64,000 bases of DNA from Betaproteobacteria bacterium (lineage in GTDB: Bacteria > Pseudomonadota > Gammaproteobacteria > Burkholderiales > Casimicrobiaceae): the NCBI GenBank assembly GCA_009778785.1, contig WRFN01000003.1:102907-166906 (forward strand), in the 5' to 3' direction. The notes below the pieces were generated by a model. That model searched no databases and had not been told where the DNA came from. It worked only from the letters and a program-made list of their open reading frames with translations. Shown piece by piece: positions 17,414 to 25,981 of the stretch; position 1 is the stretch's first letter, and every line of letters starts with the position of its first letter. A program made the position numbers and the translations under genes.

Positions 17414-18115
17414 TCAAAGCGGCTCCGGCTCAATGTGTTCGATACGATAACCATAGCCATAGACCGAAATCAAGCAAAAGCCGTTCTCCGGCGTCAGTTC
17501 GAGCTTGCGTCGCAGCCGACTGATGTGGGTATCCAAGGTCCGCGAACTGACCGACTCGGAAGCGCCCCACACGGCTTGCAGCGTCTGCACACGCGGCACC
17601 AGCTGGCCGATGTGGCGGAACAAATACCAGGCCAGATCGAATTCCTTTTGCGTCAGGTCAACCAGCCGACCGTTAATCATCGCCGTTCGGGCGTTGCGAT
17701 CGAGCATCAGCGCGCCGCTGTTCAGCACCATTTGTTGCGAGGAATCGACACTCGCGCGCCGCCGCATCACCGCGCCAATGCGCGCCATCAGCTCGGCAGG
17801 CCGGATCGGCTTGGTCAAGTAATCGTCGGCGCCTGCCGTCAACGCATCGACGATGTCGGCCTCGTTGTCCTGCTGCGAAACGAAGATGACCGGCACTGGC
17901 TCCAGCAATTGCTCGCGGATCCAGTCCAGCACTTCCCGACCGGTCGCCCCCGGCGTCTGCCAGTCGAGCAAAGCCAAATCGAAAACTTCTCGACGCAACA
18001 CTCGCATCACATCGTCGCCACGAGCAAACGCATGCACCTCATGGCCGGCTTGCACCAACAATGAAATAAGAGCATCCCCTTGGGCTACATCGTCTTCAAG
18101 TACTAGAATACGCAT
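17414..18115 (-). CDS. OmpR-family response regulator
   Basis: A 233-aa two-domain regulator. The receiver has the acidic pair in LVLEDD, the phosphoacceptor Asp51 in LALLDWQTPG and Lys102 in DDYLTKPIRP. The C-terminal winged helix includes LTQKEFDLAWYLFRHIGQLV, SSRTLDTHISRLRRKL and the wing VYGYGYRIE. It is the first gene of a unit with the LysM-FecR and CHASE2 kinase genes. A perfect 15-bp inverted repeat (18221-18235), about 105 bases upstream, is a candidate operator. Confidence 0.93.
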   Translation of the reverse strand: MRILVLEDDVAQGDALISLLVQAGHEVHAFARGDDVMRVLRREVFDLALLDWQTPGATGREVLDWIREQLLEPVPVIFVSQQDNEADIVDALTAGADDYLTKPIRPAELMARIGAVMRRRASVDSSQQMVLNSGALMLDRNARTAMINGRLVDLTQKEFDLAWYLFRHIGQLVPRVQTLQAVWGASESVSSRTLDTHISRLRRKLELTPENGFCLISVYGYGYRIEHIEPEPL

Positions 18116-18220
18116 AAGATAATCTCCCCCTACGCAAAAACATCACAACTTTCGTTGTCGCGTCACTACCATCACGCTCCCAGCGTAAGCAATAGCCAAG
18201 CGTTGGTAAGCACTAGCTAT

Positions 18221-18235
18221 TATTGTTAAACAATA
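18221..18235. promoter_or_regulatory. perfect 15-bp inverted repeat, candidate operator
   Basis: TATTGTT-A-AACAATA is a perfect 7-1-7 palindrome about 105 bases before the response regulator start. Its size and A/T content suit a dimeric DNA-binding protein; the binder is unknown. No T run follows, so it is not a terminator. Confidence 0.45.
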
Positions 18236-18504
18236 GCACAAAAAAAGTTTGTATGCACCATCCCAAAAAGCCACCACCGTAACCGCCCACTCCTTCACAA
18301 AGCACGCACCGGCGGCATTCCTTTGGACTGCTTCGGTGATAACCATCCGCCACGACAACGCGGTCGAGTGTTGCAGATTGTTCACACTTAAAATGGCTTG
18401 GCAGCGCGGTTTCCGCCCGCCGATCAGCCAAAAAAGCCATGAAGAAAAAAAACTGCCCATTTCTGTTTTTTTCCACCATTTATTGCGGTAGAATCCAATT
18501 GTGT

Positions 18505-18518
18505 CGCTAGATATAGCG
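18505..18518. promoter_or_regulatory. inverted repeat resembling an NrdR box
   Basis: CGCTA-GATA-TAGCG is symmetric in its arms, and its centre CTAGATATAG differs at one position from the core CwATATATwG of NrdR boxes. It lies about 225 bases before nrdD. NrdR sites usually occur in pairs about 31 bases apart; I see no clear partner, so the assignment is tentative. Confidence 0.3.
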
Positions 18519-18741
18519 GTTTCGGTGTTACAGATCGCCCTCCGATAGCTTTGTCCGTTTGCTGTTTTCGGTCGCTGCTTTTGATCACGTATCTGTTGGA
18601 CTCCGAAAGAAACGACATTCTGGCGTTTCACCCAGTTACCCCGCAATTTTTGTGCCGTTTTTGTACAGTTTTTGAAGTGGTGCGGTTTTTTGCCGCGGTT
18701 GTGTGTTGCCACCCGGTTGAATTTTTCCCCGAAAGAAAACT

Positions 18742-20796
18742 ATGCTCGCTCCGTCGCCAGTCCCCCCCGCCTCCTTGGGAGAATCTTCTCTGTTACCGCG
18801 CCAGATCGTTAAGCGCAATGGATCGCGGGTGCCGTTTGAGTTGGAAAAAATCACGGTAGCGATTACCAAAGCAGGCAACGCAACCGGCGAGTTTGACGAG
18901 GACGAAGCGCAACGACTTGCCTCGCAAGTGGGTCGAGTACTGGCTTATAAAGCCCCGGACGGCGTACCGAGCATTGAAGCAATTCAGGACCGCGTCGAAG
19001 AAACTTTGATCGCTGCGGGTTACTATGTGACGGCGCGCGCCTACATTGTCTATCGTGAAAAACACAAACGGTTGCGCGATACGCAAAAAACGCTGATCAA
19101 CGTCGCCAACGCCATCGACGAATATCTCGATCAGCGCGACTGGCGGGTCAACGCCAACGCCAATCAGGGCTATTCACTGGGCGGGCTGATTCTGAACGTG
19201 TCGGGCAAAGTGGTCGCTAACTACTGGCTCGATCATGTCTATGAACCGGAAATCGGGCAAGCGCACCGCGAAGGCGATGTGCACATTCACGATCTCGACA
19301 TGTTGGCCGGTTATTGCGCCGGCTGGTCGCTGCGCACTTTGCTGTTTGAAGGCTTGAACGGCGTGCCCGGCAAAGTGGAAGCGGGGCCGCCGAAACACAT
19401 GAGCAGCGCGGTCGGGCAAATCGTCAACTTCCTGGGCACGTTGCAGAACGAGTGGGCGGGCGCGCAGGCGTTTTCGTCGTTCGACACTTACATGGCGCCG
19501 TTCATCCGCAAGGACAACATGCCCTACGACGACGTAAAGCAGTGCATTCAGGAACTGATTTATAACCTGAACGTGCCGTCGCGCTGGGGAACGCAAACGC
19601 CGTTCACCAATCTGACGTTCGACTGGGTGTGTCCCGAAGATTTGCGTGAGCAAGCGCCGATGATCGGCGGCGTTGAGCAACCGTTCACTTACGGCGATCT
19701 GCAAAAAGAAATGGACATGATCAACCGCGCGTACATCGAAGTGATGACCACTGGTGACGCCAAAGGGCGCGTGTTCACTTTCCCGATTCCGACTTACAAC
19801 ATCACGCCGGATTTCAACTGGGATCACCCGAACTGCGAATTGTTGTTTGAGATGACCGCCAAGTACGGGCTGCCGTATTTCCAGAACTTCCTCAATTCGG
19901 AACTGAAGCCCAACATGATTCGCTCGATGTGTTGCCGGTTGCAACTCGATTTGCGCGAACTGTTGAAGCGCGGCAACGGCTTGTTCGGCAGCGCCGAGCA
20001 AACCGGCTCGCTGGGCGTGGTGACGATCAACTGCGCGCGGCTGGGTTATCTGTACGCCGGGGATCGCGAAGGACTGTACCGCCGCCTCGATTACCTGCTG
20101 GAAATTGCCAAGGAAAGTCTCGAAGTCAAACGCAAAGTGATTCAGCGCCTGATCGATCAGGGCTTGTTCCCCTATACCAAGCGCTATCTGGGAACGTTGC
20201 GCAACCATTTTTCGACGCTCGGCATCAACGGCGTCAACGAGATGATTCGCAACTTCACCGGCGACAAAGAAAACATCGTCACCGAATGGGGTCACGCCTT
20301 TGCCGAAGACTTGTTGAACCATTTGCGCGAACGGATGATCGCCTTCCAGGAAGAAACCGGTCACCTCTACAATCTGGAAGCCACCCCGGCGGAAGGAACG
20401 ACGTACCGCTTCGCCAAGGAAGACCGCAAACGCTTCCCGGACATTCTGCAAGCCGGAACGCCGGATGCGCCGTACTACACCAATTCGACGCAGTTGCCAG
20501 TGGGCTTCACCGACGATCCCTTTGAAGCGCTGGCGCGGCAAGAACCGTTGCAAACCAAGTACACCGGCGGCACCGTTCTGCATTTGTACATGACCGAGCG
20601 CGTGTCGTGCGCCAACGCCTGCCGCGATTTGATCCGGCGTGCGCTTGAGCGTTTCCGTTTACCGTATGTAACGGTGACGCCGACCTTCTCGATTTGCCCC
20701 GTGCATGGTTATCTCGCCGGGGAACATGAATTTTGTCCGAAGTGCGATGAAGCGCTGTTGGCGAAAAAGAAACAACAGGCGTTGGCGCCGGTCTGA
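18742..20796 (+). CDS. nrdD: anaerobic ribonucleoside-triphosphate reductase, catalytic chain lacking the glycyl-radical domain
   Basis: NrdD makes deoxynucleotides without oxygen. The 684-aa chain has an ATP-cone (IVKRNGSRVPFELEKITVAI, residues about 22-110) and the ten-stranded barrel (for example VHIHDLDMLAGYCAGWSL, FTFPIPTYNITPDFNWD, MIRSMCCRLQLDL). The C-terminal zinc ribbon CPVHGYLAGEHEFCPKCDEA is present. The chain then stops after a short KKKQQALAPV tail, and the glycyl-radical loop normally found just after the ribbon is missing. That loop is encoded separately at 20911-21087. The stop is followed by 114 bases containing a new ribosome site, so this looks like a genuine gene split rather than a sequencing frameshift. 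Confidence 0.93.
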   Translation: MLAPSPVPPASLGESSLLPRQIVKRNGSRVPFELEKITVAITKAGNATGEFDEDEAQRLASQVGRVLAYKAPDGVPSIEAIQDRVEETLIAAGYYVTARAYIVYREKHKRLRDTQKTLINVANAIDEYLDQRDWRVNANANQGYSLGGLILNVSGKVVANYWLDHVYEPEIGQAHREGDVHIHDLDMLAGYCAGWSLRTLLFEGLNGVPGKVEAGPPKHMSSAVGQIVNFLGTLQNEWAGAQAFSSFDTYMAPFIRKDNMPYDDVKQCIQELIYNLNVPSRWGTQTPFTNLTFDWVCPEDLREQAPMIGGVEQPFTYGDLQKEMDMINRAYIEVMTTGDAKGRVFTFPIPTYNITPDFNWDHPNCELLFEMTAKYGLPYFQNFLNSELKPNMIRSMCCRLQLDLRELLKRGNGLFGSAEQTGSLGVVTINCARLGYLYAGDREGLYRRLDYLLEIAKESLEVKRKVIQRLIDQGLFPYTKRYLGTLRNHFSTLGINGVNEMIRNFTGDKENIVTEWGHAFAEDLLNHLRERMIAFQEETGHLYNLEATPAEGTTYRFAKEDRKRFPDILQAGTPDAPYYTNSTQLPVGFTDDPFEALARQEPLQTKYTGGTVLHLYMTERVSCANACRDLIRRALERFRLPYVTVTPTFSICPVHGYLAGEHEFCPKCDEALLAKKKQQALAPV

Positions 20797-20910
20797 AATC
20801 CGCGCGAACGTTTTGTTGGAAAGTGGAAGTAAGCAGTAAAATAAGCAGTAGGCAGTATCCAAGAATACCCAACAACCCAGACAGGAAGTTTCATTGAAGG
20901 AGTTAGAAAA

Positions 20911-21087
20911 ATGAATGTGCAAAAAGTTGAAACCCCCATGCCCATCATTTTGAATGACAGCGAGCGTCAACGCTGCGAAGTATGGACGCGAGTCATGGGC
21001 TATCATCGGCCCGTGGCGTCGTTCAATATCGGTAAGAGAAGCGAGCACCGTGAGCGCCGCTTCTTCTGCGAGGCGCGGATCAAATAA
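20911..21087 (+). CDS. stand-alone glycyl-radical domain of anaerobic ribonucleotide reductase
   Basis: This 58-codon gene encodes the missing C-terminus of NrdD. It contains CEVWTRVMGYHRPV followed by FNIGKRSEH, matching the RVxGYxxPVxxxNxGKxxE glycyl-radical signature; Gly30 is the predicted radical site. It has its own ATG and a strong AAGGAG ribosome site (20897-20902). The first 20 residues have no counterpart in one-piece NrdD and may form a docking tail. It must insert its Gly loop into the NrdD barrel and be activated by NrdG, encoded 100 bases downstream. The logic parallels GrcA (YfiD), which replaces the radical domain of pyruvate formate-lyase. A terminator follows at 21122-21156. 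Confidence 0.88.
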   Translation: MNVQKVETPMPIILNDSERQRCEVWTRVMGYHRPVASFNIGKRSEHRERRFFCEARIK

Positions 21088-21121
21088 TTCTCCTTAGAGG
21101 TGCGTTCTTTACCGCACCAGG

Positions 21122-21156
21122 CGGCCTTCCCCAAGCAATATCGGAAGGCCGTTTTT
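21122..21156 (+). terminator. intrinsic terminator after the glycyl-radical gene
   Basis: CGGCCTTCC (21122-21130) pairs with GGAAGGCCG (21143-21151) and is followed by TTTTT. It separates the two reductase genes from nrdG, so nrdG is expressed by read-through or from its own promoter. Confidence 0.9.
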
Positions 21157-21186
21157 CTTGCGCCCCACTTCTGTGAGAATGATTGA

Positions 21187-21933
21187 ATGAACGATTCGCC
21201 TCCGTTATCTCCGCCTTTGCCGAACGCGCTGCCCGCTTCGGCGCTGCGCATCGGCGGGCTGGTGTCGTTCACGGCCACCGATTACCCGGGCGCGCTGGCG
21301 GCGGTGGTGTTTTGTCAGGGTTGTCCGTGGCGCTGCGCGTATTGTCACAACCCGCATTTGATTCCGTCGCGCAGCGACGATCTGCTCGACTGGTCGGCAA
21401 TCAGCCAATGGTTGGACACTCGGCGCGGCTTGCTCGACGCCGTGGTGTTTTCCGGCGGCGAACCGACAGCGCAATCGGCGTTGCTCGAAGTGATCACGGC
21501 AACACGCGCGCAAGGCTTCCGGATAGGTTTGCACACCGGCGGCGCCTACCCGCGTCGGCTGCAAACCTTGCTGCCGCATCTCAACTGGATCGGCTTCGAC
21601 CTCAAGGCCGACCCCGCCGGTTACGCGCAAGTTACCGGAATCGCCGACAGCGAGCTGACCGCGTTCGAAGCGCTAGCCTTGATCCAAAGCGCCAACGTGC
21701 CGTTTGAAATACGCACGACCGTTCACGGCGCGCTGACGCCGCCGGAAACGCTGCAAGCGCTGGCGGCAATCCTCAAAGAGCGCGACGTCACGCGCTGGGT
21801 GTTGCAGCCGTTCCGGGCGCAGGGCTGCGAGAACGAAGCGCTGCTGGCACGCGCCGCCGAAGCGGAGGTTCTCGACGAAGAACTGTTGCAGACCTTGCGG
21901 GAATTCGTGCCGGACATCGAAGTGCGGCGCTAG
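21187..21933 (+). CDS. nrdG: anaerobic ribonucleotide reductase activase (radical SAM)
   Basis: NrdG uses S-adenosylmethionine and a [4Fe-4S] cluster to form the glycyl radical on NrdD. The cluster motif CPWRCAYCHN gives CxxxCxxC at Cys46, Cys50 and Cys53, followed by VVFSGGEPTAQSALLEV, the SAM-binding GGE element. At 248 aa it belongs to the longer NrdG/pyruvate formate-lyase-activase-like group. Here its target Gly would sit on the separate 58-residue protein. The gene lies just after a strong terminator; the ribosome site is weak. Confidence 0.93.
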   Translation: MNDSPPLSPPLPNALPASALRIGGLVSFTATDYPGALAAVVFCQGCPWRCAYCHNPHLIPSRSDDLLDWSAISQWLDTRRGLLDAVVFSGGEPTAQSALLEVITATRAQGFRIGLHTGGAYPRRLQTLLPHLNWIGFDLKADPAGYAQVTGIADSELTAFEALALIQSANVPFEIRTTVHGALTPPETLQALAAILKERDVTRWVLQPFRAQGCENEALLARAAEAEVLDEELLQTLREFVPDIEVRR

Positions 21934-22054
21934 GAATTTTCTCCCGCCGAATTAACCTGCTAGACTTACGTCATTTCGACCCTACCAAAAGGCGTACCGT
22001 GTTGGAAGCAGGAAACAAACCCGAAGCCCTTCGCTGCCTGAAAGCGCTGCGCTC

Positions 22055-23563
22055 ATGAGCGTCGCCGTCGTTCATTCGCGAGCGTTGGCGGGAATCGAGG
22101 CGCCGCCGGTCACGGTTGAAGTGCATTTGTCGGGTGGCTTGCCCGCGATCAATCTGGTCGGTCTGCCTGACGCCGAAGTGCGCGAGGCGCGCGACCGCGT
22201 GCGCGCCGCCGTGCAGAACGCCCGCTACGAATTTCCGGTTCGCAAAATCACCGTCAACCTGGCGCCCGCCGACCTGCCGAAAGATTCGGGGCGCTTCGAT
22301 CTGCCCATCGCGCTCGGCATTCTCGCCGCCACCGGCCAGATTCCGCAGAATGAATTGGATCGCTACGAATTCGCCGGAGAACTGGCGTTGACCGGCGAGT
22401 TGCGCGCGATTCGCGGCGCGCTGGCGATGGTACTTTCGGCGCGGCGCGACGGTCGCGCCTTCATCCTGCCGGAAGCCAGCGCCAAAGAAGCCGCGTTGGT
22501 GCGCAACGCGACCGTGCATCCGGCCAACTCGCTGCTCGCGGTGTGCGCTCACCTGCGCGGGCAAGAACTTTTGCCGACACAGACGGCGGAAGTCCCCGAC
22601 GAAGAAAGTGTGCAAATTCCCGATCTCTCGGAAGTGCGCGGGCAACACCAAGCCAAACGCGCACTCGAAATCGCCGCCGCCGGTCAACACTCGCTGCTGC
22701 TGATCGGCGCACCTGGCACCGGCAAATCCATGTTGGCGCAACGGCTACCCGGCATCATGCCGAAGCTGACCGAAAACGAAGCGCTGGCAACGGCGGCCAT
22801 CGCCTCACTCTCCGGCCGCTTTTCGCCGCAACAGTGGCGACAACGCCCGTTTCGCGCGCCGCATCACACCGCCAGCGCCGTGGCGCTGGTCGGCGGCGGC
22901 AGCGATCCGCGTCCCGGCGAAATTTCCCTCGCCCACAATGGTGTGCTTTTTCTGGACGAACTGCCGGAATGGGATCGCGCCGTGCTCGAAGTGCTGCGCG
23001 AACCGCTGGAATCGGGCGAAATCCACATCTCGCGCGCGGCGCGACAAAGCATCTTCCCGGCGCGCTTTCAATTGATCGCAGCGATGAACCCCTGCCCGTG
23101 CGGTTGGCAAGGACATGAGAGCGGGCGCTGTCGCTGCACGCCCGAAAACATTGCGCGCTACCGCAGCCGAATCTCCGGCCCGCTGCTCGACCGCATCGAC
23201 TTGTCACTCGACGTCCCGTCTCTGCCCGCCGACGCGCTCAAGCTGAAACGGCCGCCCGACCCCAACGCCGAAAACAGCGCCGCCATTCGCGCTCGCGTCA
23301 CCCGCGCCCACAAAGTGCAGAAAGCGCGTCAAGGTTGCGCCAACGCCCACCTGTCACCGGCGATGTTGCCGCGCCACATTCAAATCGAAGCCGACGCCGA
23401 AACACTGCTGGCGCAGGCGATGCAGAGAAATTTTCTGTCGGCGCGCGCTTACCACCGATTACTGCGCGTCGCCCGCACCATCGCCGACCTCGCCGGAGCG
23501 CCCGACGTGACCACGGCACATGTCGCCGAAGCGTTGGGTTATCGGCGGTTTGATCGGGCGTGA
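22055..23563 (+). CDS. comM: ComM/YifB-family Mg-chelatase-like ATPase
   Basis: ComM is a hexameric helicase that promotes branch migration during natural transformation. The N-terminal ChlI-like domain (ALAGIEAPPVTVEVHLSGGLPAINLVGLPD) is followed by the AAA+ core with Walker A LIGAPGTGKSMLAQRLPG, Walker B GVLFLDELPEWDR, the zinc-type motif MNPCPCGWQG, and the C-terminal lid YHRLLRVARTIADLAG. The 502-aa length is normal. Its presence is compatible with competence but does not prove it. Confidence 0.95.
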   Translation: MSVAVVHSRALAGIEAPPVTVEVHLSGGLPAINLVGLPDAEVREARDRVRAAVQNARYEFPVRKITVNLAPADLPKDSGRFDLPIALGILAATGQIPQNELDRYEFAGELALTGELRAIRGALAMVLSARRDGRAFILPEASAKEAALVRNATVHPANSLLAVCAHLRGQELLPTQTAEVPDEESVQIPDLSEVRGQHQAKRALEIAAAGQHSLLLIGAPGTGKSMLAQRLPGIMPKLTENEALATAAIASLSGRFSPQQWRQRPFRAPHHTASAVALVGGGSDPRPGEISLAHNGVLFLDELPEWDRAVLEVLREPLESGEIHISRAARQSIFPARFQLIAAMNPCPCGWQGHESGRCRCTPENIARYRSRISGPLLDRIDLSLDVPSLPADALKLKRPPDPNAENSAAIRARVTRAHKVQKARQGCANAHLSPAMLPRHIQIEADAETLLAQAMQRNFLSARAYHRLLRVARTIADLAGAPDVTTAHVAEALGYRRFDRA

Positions 23564-23614
23564 TTTTCAGGGATCAGACATCTTCCTTCCCCCCTCTGGG
23601 GAAGGTTGGGATAA

Positions 23615-23809
23615 TTGACGCGGTTACGCAAAAAGGCGGGGTTGTCGCGGGTGCAGTTGGCCGACCGGCTGGGCGTAGGGCAGTCGTTCATCTCCAAGAT
23701 CGAACGGGGCGACGCTTATGTGGATTTGTTGCTCTTTGTCGATTGGTGCCATGCCTGCGGCGCTCGCGCCGGAACGGTGCTGGAAGCATTGGCGAATGCC
23801 CGGCGGTAG
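23615..23809 (+). CDS. small XRE-family helix-turn-helix protein
   Basis: A 64-aa protein that is essentially only an XRE/Cro HTH: RLRKKAGLSRVQLADRLGVGQSFISKIERGDAYVDLLLFVDWC. The chosen start is TTG 23615 with GAAGG upstream; no ATG is available. A C/T-rich hairpin (CTTCCCC...GGGGAAG) lies directly before the ribosome site and could limit translation. A tail matching 'GARAGTVLEAL' is typical of single-domain regulators in this group. The target is unknown. It is convergent with the LysE gene, and its stop codon lies within a REP-like hairpin. Confidence 0.7.
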   Translation: MTRLRKKAGLSRVQLADRLGVGQSFISKIERGDAYVDLLLFVDWCHACGARAGTVLEALANARR

Positions 23810-23832
23810 GCGCCAGGAATCGGCGTCCCTAC
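23806..23832. repeat. REP-like extragenic hairpin
   Basis: GTAGGCGCC and GGCGTCCCTAC form an imperfect stem around AGGAATC, between the convergent XRE and LysE genes. It belongs to the same GTAGG-hairpin set as 7539, 11998, 38727 and 40306. Confidence 0.5.
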
Positions 23833-24485
23833 ACCCACAACAGCCGCATCCCCAAACCGATGAAAACCACGCCGGCGAGGCGGTCGAGCCAAAGCCCGAT
23901 GCGCGGGTTTCGCGCCAAGCGCTGACCGAGGCTGCCGGCGAGGAAGCCGATGGTTGAAAAAATCAGCACGGCTTGGGTGGTGAAGATCAGCCCCAGTAGC
24001 GCCAGTTGCAGGCCGACTTTGCCGCGCGCCGGTTCGACGAATTGCGGTAAAAACGCCAGAAAGAACAGGATGACTTTGGGGTTGATGGCGTTGGCAATCA
24101 GGCCGCGCGTGAACAGTTTGAGTGCTGCGGCTTGCCGGAAAGCCGAGGGCAAGGAGACTGAGGTGGAACCCTCCGCGACCGGCTCGATGGGCCGTCGCCA
24201 AGTGCTTTTCAGCGCGCCGAAGCCCAGCCAGATCAGGTAAAGTCCCCCGGCGATGCGCAGCGCCATGAAGGCGTGCGGCGAGGCGGCAATGGCGGCGGAG
24301 ACGCCGAGCGCCGCCAGCAGAGTGTGGCTCAGGCACCCGAGCGCGCAGCCCAGCCCGAAGACCAGCCCGGCGCGACGACCGCGCGCCATGCCCAAGCTGA
24401 TGATCATCAGGTTGTCGGGACCGGGCGAGAGCGTCACCAGCACGGCGGCGGCGAGAAACAGCAGCGATTGTTCAAAACCGAGCAT
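23829..24485 (-). CDS. LysE/RhtB-family amino-acid exporter
   Basis: A 218-aa inner-membrane protein with six hydrophobic segments. The family signature LVTLSPGPDNLMIISLGMARGRRAG is at the N-terminus, and TRGLIANAINPKVILFFLAFLPQF in the middle. Such proteins export amino acids or homoserine lactones; the substrate is not predictable. It is divergent from miaB with 139 bases between the starts. Confidence 0.9.
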   Translation of the reverse strand: MLGFEQSLLFLAAAVLVTLSPGPDNLMIISLGMARGRRAGLVFGLGCALGCLSHTLLAALGVSAAIAASPHAFMALRIAGGLYLIWLGFGALKSTWRRPIEPVAEGSTSVSLPSAFRQAAALKLFTRGLIANAINPKVILFFLAFLPQFVEPARGKVGLQLALLGLIFTTQAVLIFSTIGFLAGSLGQRLARNPRIGLWLDRLAGVVFIGLGMRLLWV

Positions 24486-24538
24486 GGGTTGGTCGGAAAG
24501 CTGAAATGAGTGAAAACGAAGTTGTCATTATAGCGACT

Positions 24539-24547
24539 TGCTATACT
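24539..24547 (+). promoter_or_regulatory. extended -10 promoter upstream of miaB
   Basis: TGCTATACT fits the extended -10 consensus TGnTATAAT with one change, about 78 bases before the miaB start codon. The -35 region is not convincing (TTGTCA lies only 14 bases away). It would drive the miaB-to-lnt cluster. Confidence 0.4.
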
Positions 24548-24624
24548 CTGGGTTGCGCTGAATAAGCCGAGCAATATTCGGGTGGCTTGGCGCATTTTCT
24601 ATCTTTCTTTGCATTTTATTGGTC

Positions 24625-25959
24625 ATGAAAAAGCTGTACCTGCGCACTTTCGGGTGCCAGATGAATGAATACGATTCGGCGCGCATTGCTGATCTTCTCG
24701 CCGACGCCGAAGGCGTGGCGTTGACGGAGCGCCCCGAAGAAGCCGACATCATTTTGTTCAACACTTGTTCGGTGCGCGAAAAAGCGCAGGAACGGGTGTT
24801 TCACGATCTGGGGCGCGTGCGTTTGTTGAAGAAGGACAAGCCGGAGTTGATCATCGGCGTTGGCGGTTGCGTGGCGTCACAAGAAGGCGAAGCGATTGTG
24901 ACGCGCGCGCCTTTTGTCGATGTGGTGTTCGGCCCGCAGACTTTGCATCGCTTGCCGGAGATGATTGCCGCCAAGCGGGCAAGCGGTCGCTCGCAGGTGG
25001 ATATTCGCTTTCCCGAGATTGAAAAATTCGATCATCTGCCGCCGCCGCGCGTCGAAGGCACATCGGCGTTCGTGTCGATCATGGAAGGCTGCGGCAAATA
25101 CTGTACTTACTGCGTGGTGCCGTACACGCGCGGCGAAGAATTTTCGCGGCCGTTCGAGGATGTGCTGGTGGAAGTGGCCGACCTTGCCGATCAGGGCGTG
25201 CAGGAGATCACGCTGTTGGGGCAGAACGTTAACGCTTACCGCGGCGCCAAAGGCGACGCGGTGGCTGATCTGGCGGAGTTGCTTGAGTATCTGGCGGAAG
25301 TGCCGGGGATCGAGCGCTTGCGCTATACGACCTCGCATCCGTGCGAAATGTCGGCGCGGCTGATCGAGGCTTACGGCAAAGTGCCGAAGCTGGTGTCGCA
25401 GTTGCATTTGCCGGTGCAATCGGGTTCCGACCGCATTCTGGCGGCGATGAAGCGCGGCTACACGGCCATCGAATACAAATCCATCGTGCGCCGCTTGCGG
25501 GCAGTGCGGCCACAGTTGTCGCTGACTTCCGATTTCATCGTCGGCTTCCCCGGCGAAACCGACGCTGATTTTGAGGCGACGTTAAAGCTGGTGCGCGACG
25601 TGAAGTTTGACGGCGCTTTCAATTTCATTTACAGCCCGCGCCCGGGAACGCCGGCGGCAGAGCTGGACGAGCAGGTGCCGCGCGCGGTTCAACAGCAACG
25701 CTTCGAAGCGTTGCAGAAGTTACTCGATGCGCAGTATCGCGAATACAGTGAGACGATGGTAGGCTCGACGCAGCGGGTGTTGGTGACGGGACCGGCGGTG
25801 AAAGACCCGCAGGAATTGCAAGCGCGCACCGACAACAATCGCGTGGTGAATTTTGCCGGCGAGGAAGCGCTGATCGGCCGCTACGTCGATGTGACGATCA
25901 CGGCGGCGCTGCCGCATTCGCTGCGCGGTGAAAAGCGAACTCAGCGGCTGTCCGCGTAA
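24625..25959 (+). CDS. miaB: tRNA-2-methylthio-N6-dimethylallyladenosine synthase
   Basis: MiaB methylthiolates i6A37 in tRNAs that read UNN codons. The N-terminal methylthiotransferase domain has its three cluster Cys ([35 protein letters not shown]). The radical SAM motif is [16 protein letters not shown], and a C-terminal TRAM region follows ([24 protein letters not shown]). The ATG at 24625 ([12 protein letters not shown]) is taken rather than a TTG two codons earlier. It heads the cluster miaB, metalloprotease, ybeZ, ybeY, ybeX, lnt. Confidence 0.96.
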   Translation: MKKLYLRTFGCQMNEYDSARIADLLADAEGVALTERPEEADIILFNTCSVREKAQERVFHDLGRVRLLKKDKPELIIGVGGCVASQEGEAIVTRAPFVDVVFGPQTLHRLPEMIAAKRASGRSQVDIRFPEIEKFDHLPPPRVEGTSAFVSIMEGCGKYCTYCVVPYTRGEEFSRPFEDVLVEVADLADQGVQEITLLGQNVNAYRGAKGDAVADLAELLEYLAEVPGIERLRYTTSHPCEMSARLIEAYGKVPKLVSQLHLPVQSGSDRILAAMKRGYTAIEYKSIVRRLRAVRPQLSLTSDFIVGFPGETDADFEATLKLVRDVKFDGAFNFIYSPRPGTPAAELDEQVPRAVQQQRFEALQKLLDAQYREYSETMVGSTQRVLVTGPAVKDPQELQARTDNNRVVNFAGEEALIGRYVDVTITAALPHSLRGEKRTQRLSA

Positions 25960-25981
25960 CGACGAACACAGAAAACGAAAG

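Larger units (their letters stand above)
18116..18741. other. 626-bp divergent intergenic region upstream of nrdD and the response regulator
   Basis: No convincing gene is seen. It is A/T-rich compared with its flanks and contains two inverted repeats (18221-18235 and 18505-18518, listed separately). A 189-codon open frame on the minus strand has no homology-like features or ribosome site. The length and composition suggest regulatory control of nrdD, perhaps with a long leader. Confidence 0.6.

Noticed and set aside
18588..18604. FNR site TTGATCACGTATC before nrdD
   Set aside because: The half-sites are spaced by five bases rather than four, and the second half is poor.
18143..18712. 189-codon open frame on the minus strand upstream of nrdD
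   Set aside because: Low-complexity composition unlike neighbouring genes, no ribosome site and no recognisable domain.
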